A DNA stretch of 10,487 bases from Coriobacteriaceae bacterium (GTDB lineage Bacteria > Actinomycetota > Coriobacteriia > Coriobacteriales > UMGS124), in the NCBI GenBank assembly GCA_019420325.1, contig JAHZHK010000040.1, forward strand, positions 1 to 10,487. Direction: 5' to 3'. The position numbers were made by a program, and so were the translations under genes. The notes below the pieces were generated by a model. The model had not been told where the DNA came from. It saw only the letters and a program-made list of their open reading frames with translations, and made no database searches. Positions 1-6,267 of the stretch are shown piece after piece (the first letter of the stretch is position 1; every line of letters begins with the position of its first letter).

Positions 1-2
1 CG

Positions 3-491
3 GCCGGTGCCGAACTCGAACTGCGCCGTGACTATGTGAGAGCGTTTATCGGAGAAGGCACCGATGGCAAGTCTGCTGCTTATCCCTTTGAAAGTGTCTA
101 TACAAGCGAAAACCGCCTGCGTATGCAAGATGCACGTGATGAGGTTTTGGCAATCTACCGCAGTGAGGGTTTGAATCGCAACATCGATTGGCACGATGAC
201 GAGGATCATATCGCGCTTGAGCTCGAGTTTATGCAATTCCTTTGCGACAAGCTTGCCGCCGCTGTGGGCGCGCGCGATTTTGAGGCCGCCGCGTCCGCCC
301 TCGCCACTCAGGGCGGTTTTCTGGCTGATCACCTATGCAATTGGGTTCCCCTCATGACGGCTGACGCGCGCCGTTTCGCCAGGACTGCCTTTTATAAAGG
401 GCTCGCTTCGCTTACCGAGGGCTATCTCGAGATGGAGCAGGAACTGCTCGGAGAGTTGCTCGGCACAGCGGACGAAAATGACCAGGGGTGA
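3..491 (+). CDS. TorD/DmsD-family molybdoenzyme chaperone (5' end outside window)
   Basis: This cytoplasmic chaperone would bind the twin-arginine leader and the folding apoprotein of a molybdopterin oxidoreductase (DMSO/TMAO-reductase type) until cofactor insertion and export. The frame is open to the left edge, so the GTG at 36 is probably internal; 162 residues are visible, against roughly 200 for a full TorD. Seen features are the early block YPFESVYTSENRLRMQ, an acidic helical segment ending in LEFMQFLCDKL, and the core QGGFLADHLCNWVPLM. The last follows the TorD pattern of F, then DH or EH, then W and P. The C-terminus is alpha-helical and acidic. The stop lies 24 bp before the next gene on the same strand, so the two are probably cotranscribed. 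The client enzyme is expected upstream, outside the window. Family assignment is firm, but the client is unknown. Confidence 0.85.
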   Translation, partial: AGAELELRRDYVRAFIGEGTDGKSAAYPFESVYTSENRLRMQDARDEVLAIYRSEGLNRNIDWHDDEDHIALELEFMQFLCDKLAAAVGARDFEAAASALATQGGFLADHLCNWVPLMTADARRFARTAFYKGLASLTEGYLEMEQELLGELLGTADENDQG

Positions 492-515
492 CATGGTACC
501 AAGGGGGATGAGATT

Positions 516-2423
516 GTGGCAAAGCGAGAGAAGGTCGATGGCATCCCGACGATTGCCATGCCTCATGTGGGCAACCTAACGATCATTCGCGGTGCGTCTG
601 GTTGTGGGAAGACCCAGAAGCTTATCGACGATGTTCGCGAACTGCTTGTTCAAGGTGCTGATGCGTCGTCCATCCTCGTACTCTGCGCTACGCCAGACTC
701 GGCCCGGGTGTTTTCCCAGCGCCTCGGTGTGGCTGGGGTTCGCGTGGCAAGCGCACGAAAGATGGCTTTGGAGTTGCTTACGCAGCCCGGGGCCATCGCC
801 TTGTTTGGCCATGGCCCCCGGGTGCTGCTTCCCTTTGAGGAGGATATTCTCTTCGAGGACCTCAAGACAACCGGAGTTGAGGTGGACCGCCTGGCGGGCA
901 TGCTCGCCTTCTTCAAAAGGAGCATGACGGAGATTTCCGACGACCACCCCGAGTTCCTTATGGATGACGATGAGCGGGCTGTAATGAAGGCGCTGCGCGA
1001 GGGTCTGCATGTGCGCGGGGCCTTCTTGGAGCAGCAGCTGTCCGCAAACGCGGCGCGATATCTTGCACAAGGCGAGGCCTCGCCACGGTATGTGCGCGTC
1101 TTTGTCGATGATTGCCAGTTCCTCAGCCGCGGGTCGCAGGTGATGGCCGGGCTCCTTGCGGGCGAGTCGCTGTGGGTCGCGGCCGATTCCACGGTGCCTG
1201 GCCCAGTGCTCGAGCCGTACCCTTACGTTCGGGGCGTCGAGGAGCTCTTGGAGGTGAACCCGCAGGCCCGTGTCCTCAATCTCGACGGGTTCTGCGGGCC
1301 TCTGGGGATCTGCAAGGCGCTGAACGCTGTGAGATGCGAGGCGGGACTCGCCCCCTGCGGGTTCGATGGGCGTGCCGACGGGGCAGGGGATGGGAACCCA
1401 GTGGCTCTCGAGGTGCTGCCCGATTCTGGCCGTGAGATCGAAAGGGCGGCAGACCTGGTGGCCGGCACTATCGAGGGAGGGCTTGCCCCTGGGGATATCT
1501 TCGTGGTTTCCCCCAACGAAGCTTGGTCCTCGCGCATTGCAGGTGCTTTGAGCGAAAAGGGGGTCGGCTGGGCGGTTGCGTGCCGTTGGCCCGACCTCGC
1601 GGGGAGCGAGGCAGACGCCTCGAGGGACGCGGGATACCTCAAGGTCCTGACCGCCGTCCTCCTCGCGGGCGATCCTGACGACGATGCCGCCTGGCGAAGC
1701 TGGTGCGCGTTCGATGAGCCGCTTGCGGCCAGCGGCGAGGCCAGCTCCGCCCTTCAAGCTGCGTTTGCGACTGGGACACGCCTGCACGAAGTTCTCGCGG
1801 CAGGCGACCGTGCGGCAGCATCGGGACGCCTGGTGGACGCTTACAGCGAGGGTGCCGACCTGCTCGGTCGCATCAAGGGGCTCGGCCGCGACGACATGTT
1901 CCGGCTTCTTGTGGATGAGCTCTGCGGCCCCGATGCGCCCGTCCCCGCGACGTTGTTTCGCCTTTGCGCTGGAAGTCGCCCTGGGGACGACGCGGCGACG
2001 GTCAGGGCGCATATTCTCGAAAAAGTGGCATGCGGTTTCGGTTGGGAGCCCGGCGGGCCCTGCGGCGGTGGGTGGGAGGACGTCGTCCGCATAGGCGGGA
2101 TGGAGCGGATGTGCGGGATGTCGCCCCAGTTCGTGGTTTTTACGGGCTTCGTGAACGGGTTCTTCCCCCCGCATGACTTCTTCAATAAAACGGTCACGCC
2201 CCCCGGGGATGTTGAGATGGCTCGTGCGGGCTACGCTCGCCGACTGTGCTGCGCGCTCGGCAAGGTCGCTGGCTCTGCGACATTCACCTCGTTTTCCAAA
2301 ATTCCCTGTTCTGAAGCTGAACAGCTGGGCGTGAAAATCGATCGGATTGGTTTGGAGAACCGAATTCGCATGGCTCGAGTTAGCCCCAGCATCTTCCACG
2401 ATTGTCTGAATGGGAGCAGGTAG
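516..2423 (+). CDS. UvrD/AddB-like superfamily 1 helicase-related ATPase, degenerate motifs
   Basis: This 635-residue protein is predicted soluble. It starts at GTG 516, behind the purine-rich AAGGGGG at 501-507. A perfect Walker A, GASGCGKT, lies at residues 26-33. A motif Ia-like strand (SSILVLCATPDSARVF) follows at about 51-66. Walker B is VFVDDCQF near 195-202, where a UvrD helicase would have D-E-x-Q. The stretch GDIFVVSPNEAW near 326-337 resembles motif IV. The segment QFVVFTGFVNGFFP near 538-551 matches the strand that ends 'G-x-N-x-G-x-F-P' in UvrD and AddB. The usual motif III GDxxQ, motif V TxHxxKG and motif VI VAxTR residues are not recognisable, so unwinding activity is doubtful. 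It may instead be an ATP-binding scaffold or a nuclease-less AddB-like protein. Its placement directly behind torD suggests co-expression with a molybdoenzyme operon, a role not known for SF1 helicases. The superfamily call is moderately sure; the function is unknown. Confidence 0.65.
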   Translation: MAKREKVDGIPTIAMPHVGNLTIIRGASGCGKTQKLIDDVRELLVQGADASSILVLCATPDSARVFSQRLGVAGVRVASARKMALELLTQPGAIALFGHGPRVLLPFEEDILFEDLKTTGVEVDRLAGMLAFFKRSMTEISDDHPEFLMDDDERAVMKALREGLHVRGAFLEQQLSANAARYLAQGEASPRYVRVFVDDCQFLSRGSQVMAGLLAGESLWVAADSTVPGPVLEPYPYVRGVEELLEVNPQARVLNLDGFCGPLGICKALNAVRCEAGLAPCGFDGRADGAGDGNPVALEVLPDSGREIERAADLVAGTIEGGLAPGDIFVVSPNEAWSSRIAGALSEKGVGWAVACRWPDLAGSEADASRDAGYLKVLTAVLLAGDPDDDAAWRSWCAFDEPLAASGEASSALQAAFATGTRLHEVLAAGDRAAASGRLVDAYSEGADLLGRIKGLGRDDMFRLLVDELCGPDAPVPATLFRLCAGSRPGDDAATVRAHILEKVACGFGWEPGGPCGGGWEDVVRIGGMERMCGMSPQFVVFTGFVNGFFPPHDFFNKTVTPPGDVEMARAGYARRLCCALGKVAGSATFTSFSKIPCSEAEQLGVKIDRIGLENRIRMARVSPSIFHDCLNGSR

Positions 2424-2524
2424 GCTGGCTTTCGTTCCGGACTAACCAAAACGCAAGTGGTGACATCGCAGGGTGGCATGCTCATCCCGTTCTGCTGAGC
2501 GAGCTTCCAGGCATTCTCACGAAA

Positions 2525-2560
2525 TGGGCCCCGCTACCATGCACATGGCAGCGGGGCCCA
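2525..2560. terminator. Hairpin between convergent genes, likely bidirectional terminator
   Basis: TGGGCCCCGCT (2525-2535) pairs perfectly with AGCGGGGCCCA (2550-2560). After one A/C mismatch the stem continues as CCAT/ATGG around the loop GCAC. On the minus strand it lies 31 bp past the reductase stop and is followed by TTTCG. On the plus strand it lies about 100 bp past the helicase-like gene with no T-run. A short or missing U-tract is common in GC-rich Actinobacteria. The rest of the 2424-2591 gap shows nothing else recognisable. Confidence 0.7.
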
Positions 2561-2591
2561 TCGGTGAAGCGCACACGGTGGGGCACTTGGC

Positions 2592-4904
2592 CTACAGTGT
2601 CTCGAGGTACTCCTCAATCTTCTCGCCGGCGGTCTTGCCGGAAAGGTAGGCCCACATTTGCAGCTCGCCGCCGAAGGCGATGGCGGGCATGCACATGTTG
2701 CAGTTGCCGCCGGCGTACAGACCGGCGATGGGCTCGTTGGAAGCGTCGAGCACGCGCATGCTGAGGTCGGTCACCAGGCCGCCACCGGAGTTGTACGTGC
2801 GGGGCATGGCCTTGATGGCGTAGTACGGAGCGCCATCGACAGCCTTGAGGTACTGGGCATCCTTGCCAAACTCTGTGTCGTTGCCGCTCGTGCAGGCGTC
2901 GTTATAGGTGGCGATGGTCTCAGTGAACACACCCGGGTCCATGTCCATCTTCTCGGCCAGCTCCTCGAGTGTGTCGGCGTGCACGATGAAGCCCTGGGCC
3001 TCGCCAGCCGCCAGGACGTCGGCCATCTCGGGGATAGGCTCGTTGAGCGGGAACGTTGCGAAGCCGCAGCACAGGAAGAGCTGTGTGTTGTTCTCGGCGA
3101 AGCCGTTCGCTGCGATGTCGTCGATCTGGGGCTGAGACCAAACGGTCCAATACAGCGGGCCGTCGGTGCCCCACGACCACGTGCCGCCTTCGTTGATGTG
3201 ACGCGTGCCGTCGGGGTAGACGTAGATGGCGTCACGGGCGGCACTCATGATGTTGGGCACGTCGTTGAGCGACCAGCAGGCCGTGTCGCCGCGCCAAACG
3301 TCTTCCTGTCCCTCCAGGTAGTTGATGGGGAAGCCGGAAAGAATCTTGGCCGAGGCGATGTTGTGCACGCTGCCGGCGATGCAACCCTCCATGCCGTCGA
3401 GCCTGCCGCCGGCGTCCAGGGCGGATGCCATCATGTTGCCCGTGTTCTGCGTCATGCCCAGCACGGCCCAGTCGCCTGCCTGTGCGCCCTGCACCCACGT
3501 CTGCATCTTCTCGGGGTCGCCGGCGAAGCCGCCCTCGGAGATCATGACGGCCTTGGCGTGGATGATGTACTCGGTTCCGTCGTAGACGTTGTGCGCCCTC
3601 ACGCCCGCGACCTTGCCGTCTTCGATGATGAGCTCGTCGGCCGAGGTCTCGAGCAGATACTGGCCGCCCATGCCTACGAAGTCGCCTATCATCTGCTCGA
3701 AGCAGCGGTGCAGCGTGGCAAGGTTGTCTTCGCCCATGTAGCCGCAGTAGTAGTACTGCGAGGCATACTGTGTGCCCCAGAAGCCGGGCTTGGGCTGACC
3801 GAAGTAGAAGCCATGGCTGTAGAGCCAGTCCACCATGGGGCCGCTCTCGGCGAGCTCGTAGTCCCACGTGGCGAGCTTGTCCTCGGAGGGGTTCGTGGCC
3901 TCGACGATGTAGTCTTTCATCTCGTCGATGTCGTACATGGGCTCGCCGCCGTTGTAGCGGTCGGCGGTGACCTGGGAGTTGACGGCGAAGAGGCTCGTCG
4001 TGGCGCAGGAGGTGCCGCCGTAGAGCGCTGCCTTCTCCAGGGCCAGGACGCTCACCTCGCGCCCGGCCGCCTGCTGCATCTCAGCGACGCGCGTGCACGC
4101 GGCACAGCCCGTGCCGCCCATACCGCACACGACCACGTCCACGTCGTACTCGACCGTTTCGCCCTCGTGGGCCTTGGCCGGCTTGTTGACGTGGAAGTTC
4201 TCGATGGCCTTCGGGTCGGTTCCGGCAGCCTCGAGGGCCTGGGCGACGCACTTGTCGACAGCGGCCTTGATTGCGTTGGAGGTGATGGTCGCGCCGGAGA
4301 TGGCGTCGACGGCCGTGCACTGGGAGTCGCAGATGCGCGGGATGATGAGCTTGGCGGCGTCGAGGATGTGGCCCGTCTCGGCGCACTGGTCGACGCGAAT
4401 GCCCTGGATGAGCTTGTCGCTCACCGTGACGGTCACCGGGACCTCGCGGGCGACGGAGAAGCCGTGCGCGCTGGCCTTGTACGTGCCGGCCTGCATGACG
4501 ACTTCGGGCAGCTCGGTTGAGGCGCCGGTTGCCTGAGCGACGCAGTCGGCAGCAGCCTTGAGGACGGCGTCGCTCGTGTGCGTGGCGCCGCCGATGGCGT
4601 CGACCTCGGCGGTTTGGGCGTCAAGGATTGCCTGCTCAAGCTGGGTTGCCGCGGTACCGCCGATGGTGCTCGTCTCAGAGGCGGCATCGATGCTCACGTC
4701 GGTGATTGCTGCGGTGTCGAATGTCATGGTCACTGTGACGTCGCCGCCGAAGCCGGGGTAGGTCGCCGAATAGGTGCCGGGCGTATATGACGCGCCGGCC
4801 GCCTCGGTAGCCAGGGCACGGCCTGCAACCGAGGAGAGACCTGCGACGGCGGCGACTGTGGCTGCACCGGCTACGACCTGACGACGGGTCTGCATGGATT
4901 CCAT
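2592..4904 (-). CDS. Tat-exported fumarate-reductase-like flavoprotein with two FMN-binding domains and one FAD domain
   Basis: This 770-residue exported oxidoreductase is expected to pass electrons through FMN and FAD to a small organic acceptor (fumarate, urocanate, acrylate-type or other enoate) on the outer face of the membrane. The ATG at 4904 is chosen because AGGGG sits 6 nt upstream; a second ATG three codons on has poorer spacing. Residues 1-32 form a Tat-like signal (TRRQVVAG, an alanine-rich stretch, probable cleavage after ALA). FMN-binding domain 1 spans about 39-125 with VDAIGGATHTS (101-111), and domain 2 about 137-225 with VDAISGATITS (199-209). The second Thr of each motif would carry FMN added by an ApbE-type transferase. 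The FAD/fumarate-reductase domain follows: GMGGTG at 261-266, an acidic LALE (287-290), GGTSCATTS, GTRHINEGG (566-574), and a C-terminus ending near GGELQMWAYLSGKTAGEKI. The protein has 18 cysteines, including CNMC (735-738). It lies downstream of a lysR on the same strand. Family firm, substrate unknown. Confidence 0.9.
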   Translation of the reverse strand: MESMQTRRQVVAGAATVAAVAGLSSVAGRALATEAAGASYTPGTYSATYPGFGGDVTVTMTFDTAAITDVSIDAASETSTIGGTAATQLEQAILDAQTAEVDAIGGATHTSDAVLKAAADCVAQATGASTELPEVVMQAGTYKASAHGFSVAREVPVTVTVSDKLIQGIRVDQCAETGHILDAAKLIIPRICDSQCTAVDAISGATITSNAIKAAVDKCVAQALEAAGTDPKAIENFHVNKPAKAHEGETVEYDVDVVVCGMGGTGCAACTRVAEMQQAAGREVSVLALEKAALYGGTSCATTSLFAVNSQVTADRYNGGEPMYDIDEMKDYIVEATNPSEDKLATWDYELAESGPMVDWLYSHGFYFGQPKPGFWGTQYASQYYYCGYMGEDNLATLHRCFEQMIGDFVGMGGQYLLETSADELIIEDGKVAGVRAHNVYDGTEYIIHAKAVMISEGGFAGDPEKMQTWVQGAQAGDWAVLGMTQNTGNMMASALDAGGRLDGMEGCIAGSVHNIASAKILSGFPINYLEGQEDVWRGDTACWSLNDVPNIMSAARDAIYVYPDGTRHINEGGTWSWGTDGPLYWTVWSQPQIDDIAANGFAENNTQLFLCCGFATFPLNEPIPEMADVLAAGEAQGFIVHADTLEELAEKMDMDPGVFTETIATYNDACTSGNDTEFGKDAQYLKAVDGAPYYAIKAMPRTYNSGGGLVTDLSMRVLDASNEPIAGLYAGGNCNMCMPAIAFGGELQMWAYLSGKTAGEKIEEYLETL

Positions 4905-4979
4905 ACTGTTCCCCTATCTGTAGTTGAGAACGGCGACCGTGGGTCTGCGTCCTGCCCCTTGCGAGACGCTCCGTTCCCG

Positions 4980-5000
4980 GGAGGCGCTCCCCGCGCCTCC
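4980..5000 (-). promoter_or_regulatory. Hairpin in the leader between lysR and the double-FMN reductase
   Basis: GGAGGCGC and GCGCCTCC form a perfect 8-bp stem with a 5-nt loop. It lies 76-96 bp upstream of the reductase ATG and 76 bp past the lysR stop. No T-run follows in the minus-strand direction. It could be a weak lysR terminator, or a structure in the 5' leader of the reductase mRNA. The sequence does not decide between these. Confidence 0.4.
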
Positions 5001-5021
5001 TCATCTAGAGGCCAGCATGGC

Positions 5022-5079
5022 CCTATAGGCGGGCAAAATCCAACGAAACCTCTTCATGGGGGTCATGCAGGCCTGTCAT
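5022..5079 (-). promoter_or_regulatory. Candidate activator-dependent promoter with a LysR-type box for the double-FMN reductase
   Basis: Reading the minus strand, TATAGG (5027-5022) is a possible -10 element. No good -35 hexamer stands 16-18 bp upstream of it. About 57 bp before the implied start of transcription is ATG-N9-CAT (5079-5065), which has the T-N11-A form of LysR binding boxes and overlaps the lysR stop codon. A weak core promoter plus an upstream box near that distance is typical of LysR-activated genes. Both elements are short and could be chance. Confidence 0.25.
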
Positions 5080-6038
5080 GCCTGGCCCCTGCCTGGGTTT
5101 TCTGCACGTGCAACGTCGATGCCCTTTTCAGTGGATACGCGACGGGCAATCTCGGCGAACAGCTTGATGTCTGGCCGCGCGCCCTCCTTGCGCCAGGCCA
5201 TCGTGATGGGCAGGAGCCCCAGGCTCGCGATGCGCCTGAACGCCAAGCCTTCTTTGAGGAAGGATGCCTGGTCGGAGTTGCAGAACGAGATGGTCCGGCA
5301 TTGTCCACAACGCGCGAGGAGACGAACGTCCTCGAGGCTGTCGTTCCACGACACGAGGGACGAGTTTATCCCGAAGCCGTCGGATAGCCAACTGCGCATA
5401 GCTGCACGGTACTCGTCCGAGCGGGATGCGCGAAACATGCAGATTGTCGGTGCCGCTTTGGACAATTCGCTTCGTGAGACGGTGGCTGGCACGGCGAGGG
5501 GGTCGTCGGGGTTCATGGCGAGGTAGACGCCGTTGTAGGCCACGACCCGTTGGAACGCCCATGTCTCATACTCGGGAATTGGGGCATGTGCGATGATGTA
5601 GGCATCGAGCGCCCCCTTGCGGACCTGGATCGTGAGGTCCTCGCTTGACGCGTCGGCGTCGGCTCCCCTCAGGATTACCTCCCGTCCCGTCTCCCTGCGG
5701 AATCGCCTAATGGTTTCGGGGAAGTCCTCGGCCAGGCCGGCCCCGTAGTAGCCGATCCTGACGGTGGATTCGCCCAGTTCCTGGTAGGAGCGAAGGTTCC
5801 GCTCGGCGCGCTGGGTGCGCTCGACGATGGCGCGGGCGTCGTCGAGGAAGATGCGGCCCTCGGGGGTGAGTTCAACTGTGCGGCCGGTCCGGTCGAACAG
5901 CCGCATGCCCAGCTCGCGCTCGAGCGTTGCAACCGCGTGGCTGACCGTCGTCTGAACGACGTGACACACCTCAGCCGCGCGAGTGAATCCGCCCATCTCC
6001 GCGACAGCAACAAAATATTCGAGCTGGCGAATTTCCAT
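5076..6038 (-). CDS. LysR-family transcriptional regulator
   Basis: This 320-residue DNA-binding regulator has the usual family length. The start is placed at the ATG at 6038 because it gives the standard LysR opening MEIRQLEYFVAVAEMGGFTRAAE. A purine-rich GAGAGG sits 8 nt upstream, and the further ATG at 6110 would add 24 residues that the family lacks. The winged helix-turn-helix covers about residues 3-62, including FTRAAEVCHVVQTTVSHAVA and the wing LFDRTGRTVELTPEG. A linker helix runs to about residue 88. The periplasmic-binding-like effector domain begins at STVRIGYYGAGL. The gene is divergent from the FAD flavoprotein at 6268 and co-oriented with the double-FMN reductase, so it may control either or both. 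The ligand is probably the substrate of one of them (inference). The region 6039-6185 behind it must hold its own promoter, but no convincing hexamers were found there. Confidence 0.93.
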   Translation of the reverse strand: MEIRQLEYFVAVAEMGGFTRAAEVCHVVQTTVSHAVATLERELGMRLFDRTGRTVELTPEGRIFLDDARAIVERTQRAERNLRSYQELGESTVRIGYYGAGLAEDFPETIRRFRRETGREVILRGADADASSEDLTIQVRKGALDAYIIAHAPIPEYETWAFQRVVAYNGVYLAMNPDDPLAVPATVSRSELSKAAPTICMFRASRSDEYRAAMRSWLSDGFGINSSLVSWNDSLEDVRLLARCGQCRTISFCNSDQASFLKEGLAFRRIASLGLLPITMAWRKEGARPDIKLFAEIARRVSTEKGIDVARAENPGRGQA

Positions 6039-6185
6039 AGCCCCAGCCTCTCGTCTCAAAAGGAGCACGTCTCGTTGGGACAGACGCCCCCATACACAAA
6101 GCGTCAGCAAGCATGCAGTCTACCATGGGGCGACATGAGCCGGGCAAGGGACTCTCGCTGCGCCTGCCTTCTTTGGGCATTCCAG

Positions 6186-6214
6186 TTGACCCGACCACTG
6201 TGGTCAGGCATACG
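6186..6214 (+). promoter_or_regulatory. Putative promoter with internal palindromic operator for the FAD flavoprotein
   Basis: TTGACC (6186-6191) matches five of six -35 consensus bases. CATACG (6209-6214) is a possible -10 at 17 bp. TACGCT (6211-6216), at 19 bp, is an alternative. The spacer holds GACCACTGTGGTC (6193-6205), a perfect 6-1-6 palindrome. TGACC-N10-GGTCA overlaps it. A dyad between -35 and -10 suggests either a repressor or a MerR-type activator acting on a long spacer. The neighbouring LysR and MerR genes are both candidate binders. The -10 element is weak. Confidence 0.5.
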
Positions 6215-6224
6215 CTGTCCGAAA

Positions 6225-6247
6225 GCGGCGCGCAAGGGGTGCGCCGC
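6225..6247 (+). promoter_or_regulatory. Hairpin at the predicted 5' end of the FAD flavoprotein mRNA
   Basis: GCGGCGCGC (6225-6233) pairs with GTGCGCCGC (6239-6247): nine pairs including one G-U, with the loop AAGGG. If transcription starts about 7 nt after the putative -10, the stem begins only a few bases into the transcript and ends 7 nt before the ribosome-binding site. Such 5'-terminal stems can protect mRNA from decay. Attenuation is less likely because no T-run follows. Confidence 0.4.
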
Positions 6248-6254
6248 CTAAAAC

Positions 6255-6261
6255 GAGGAGG
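6255..6261 (+). promoter_or_regulatory. Strong ribosome-binding site fixing the FAD flavoprotein start
   Basis: GAGGAGG lies 6 nt before the ATG at 6268. A nearer ATG at 6263 is only 1 nt away and in another frame. A downstream in-frame ATG at 6295 has no such site. This decides the start at 6268. Confidence 0.8.
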
Positions 6262-6267
6262 TATGCC

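Noticed and set aside
576..2399. Long antisense open frame (about 607 codons) opposite the helicase-like gene
   Set aside because: Its translation is Arg/His/Pro-rich without domain motifs. The opposite strand has a Walker A, a ribosome-binding site and operon context. Long antisense frames are expected in GC-rich coding DNA.
2658..4520. Long plus-strand open frame (about 620 codons) opposite the double-FMN reductase
   Set aside because: Low-complexity Val/Gly/Asp/His-rich translation with no family match; the reductase on the minus strand is unmistakable.
6039..6110. 24-residue N-terminal extension of LysR from the ATG at 6110
   Set aside because: The family starts at MEIRQLEYF-type sequences, and a suitable purine-rich site precedes the ATG at 6038.
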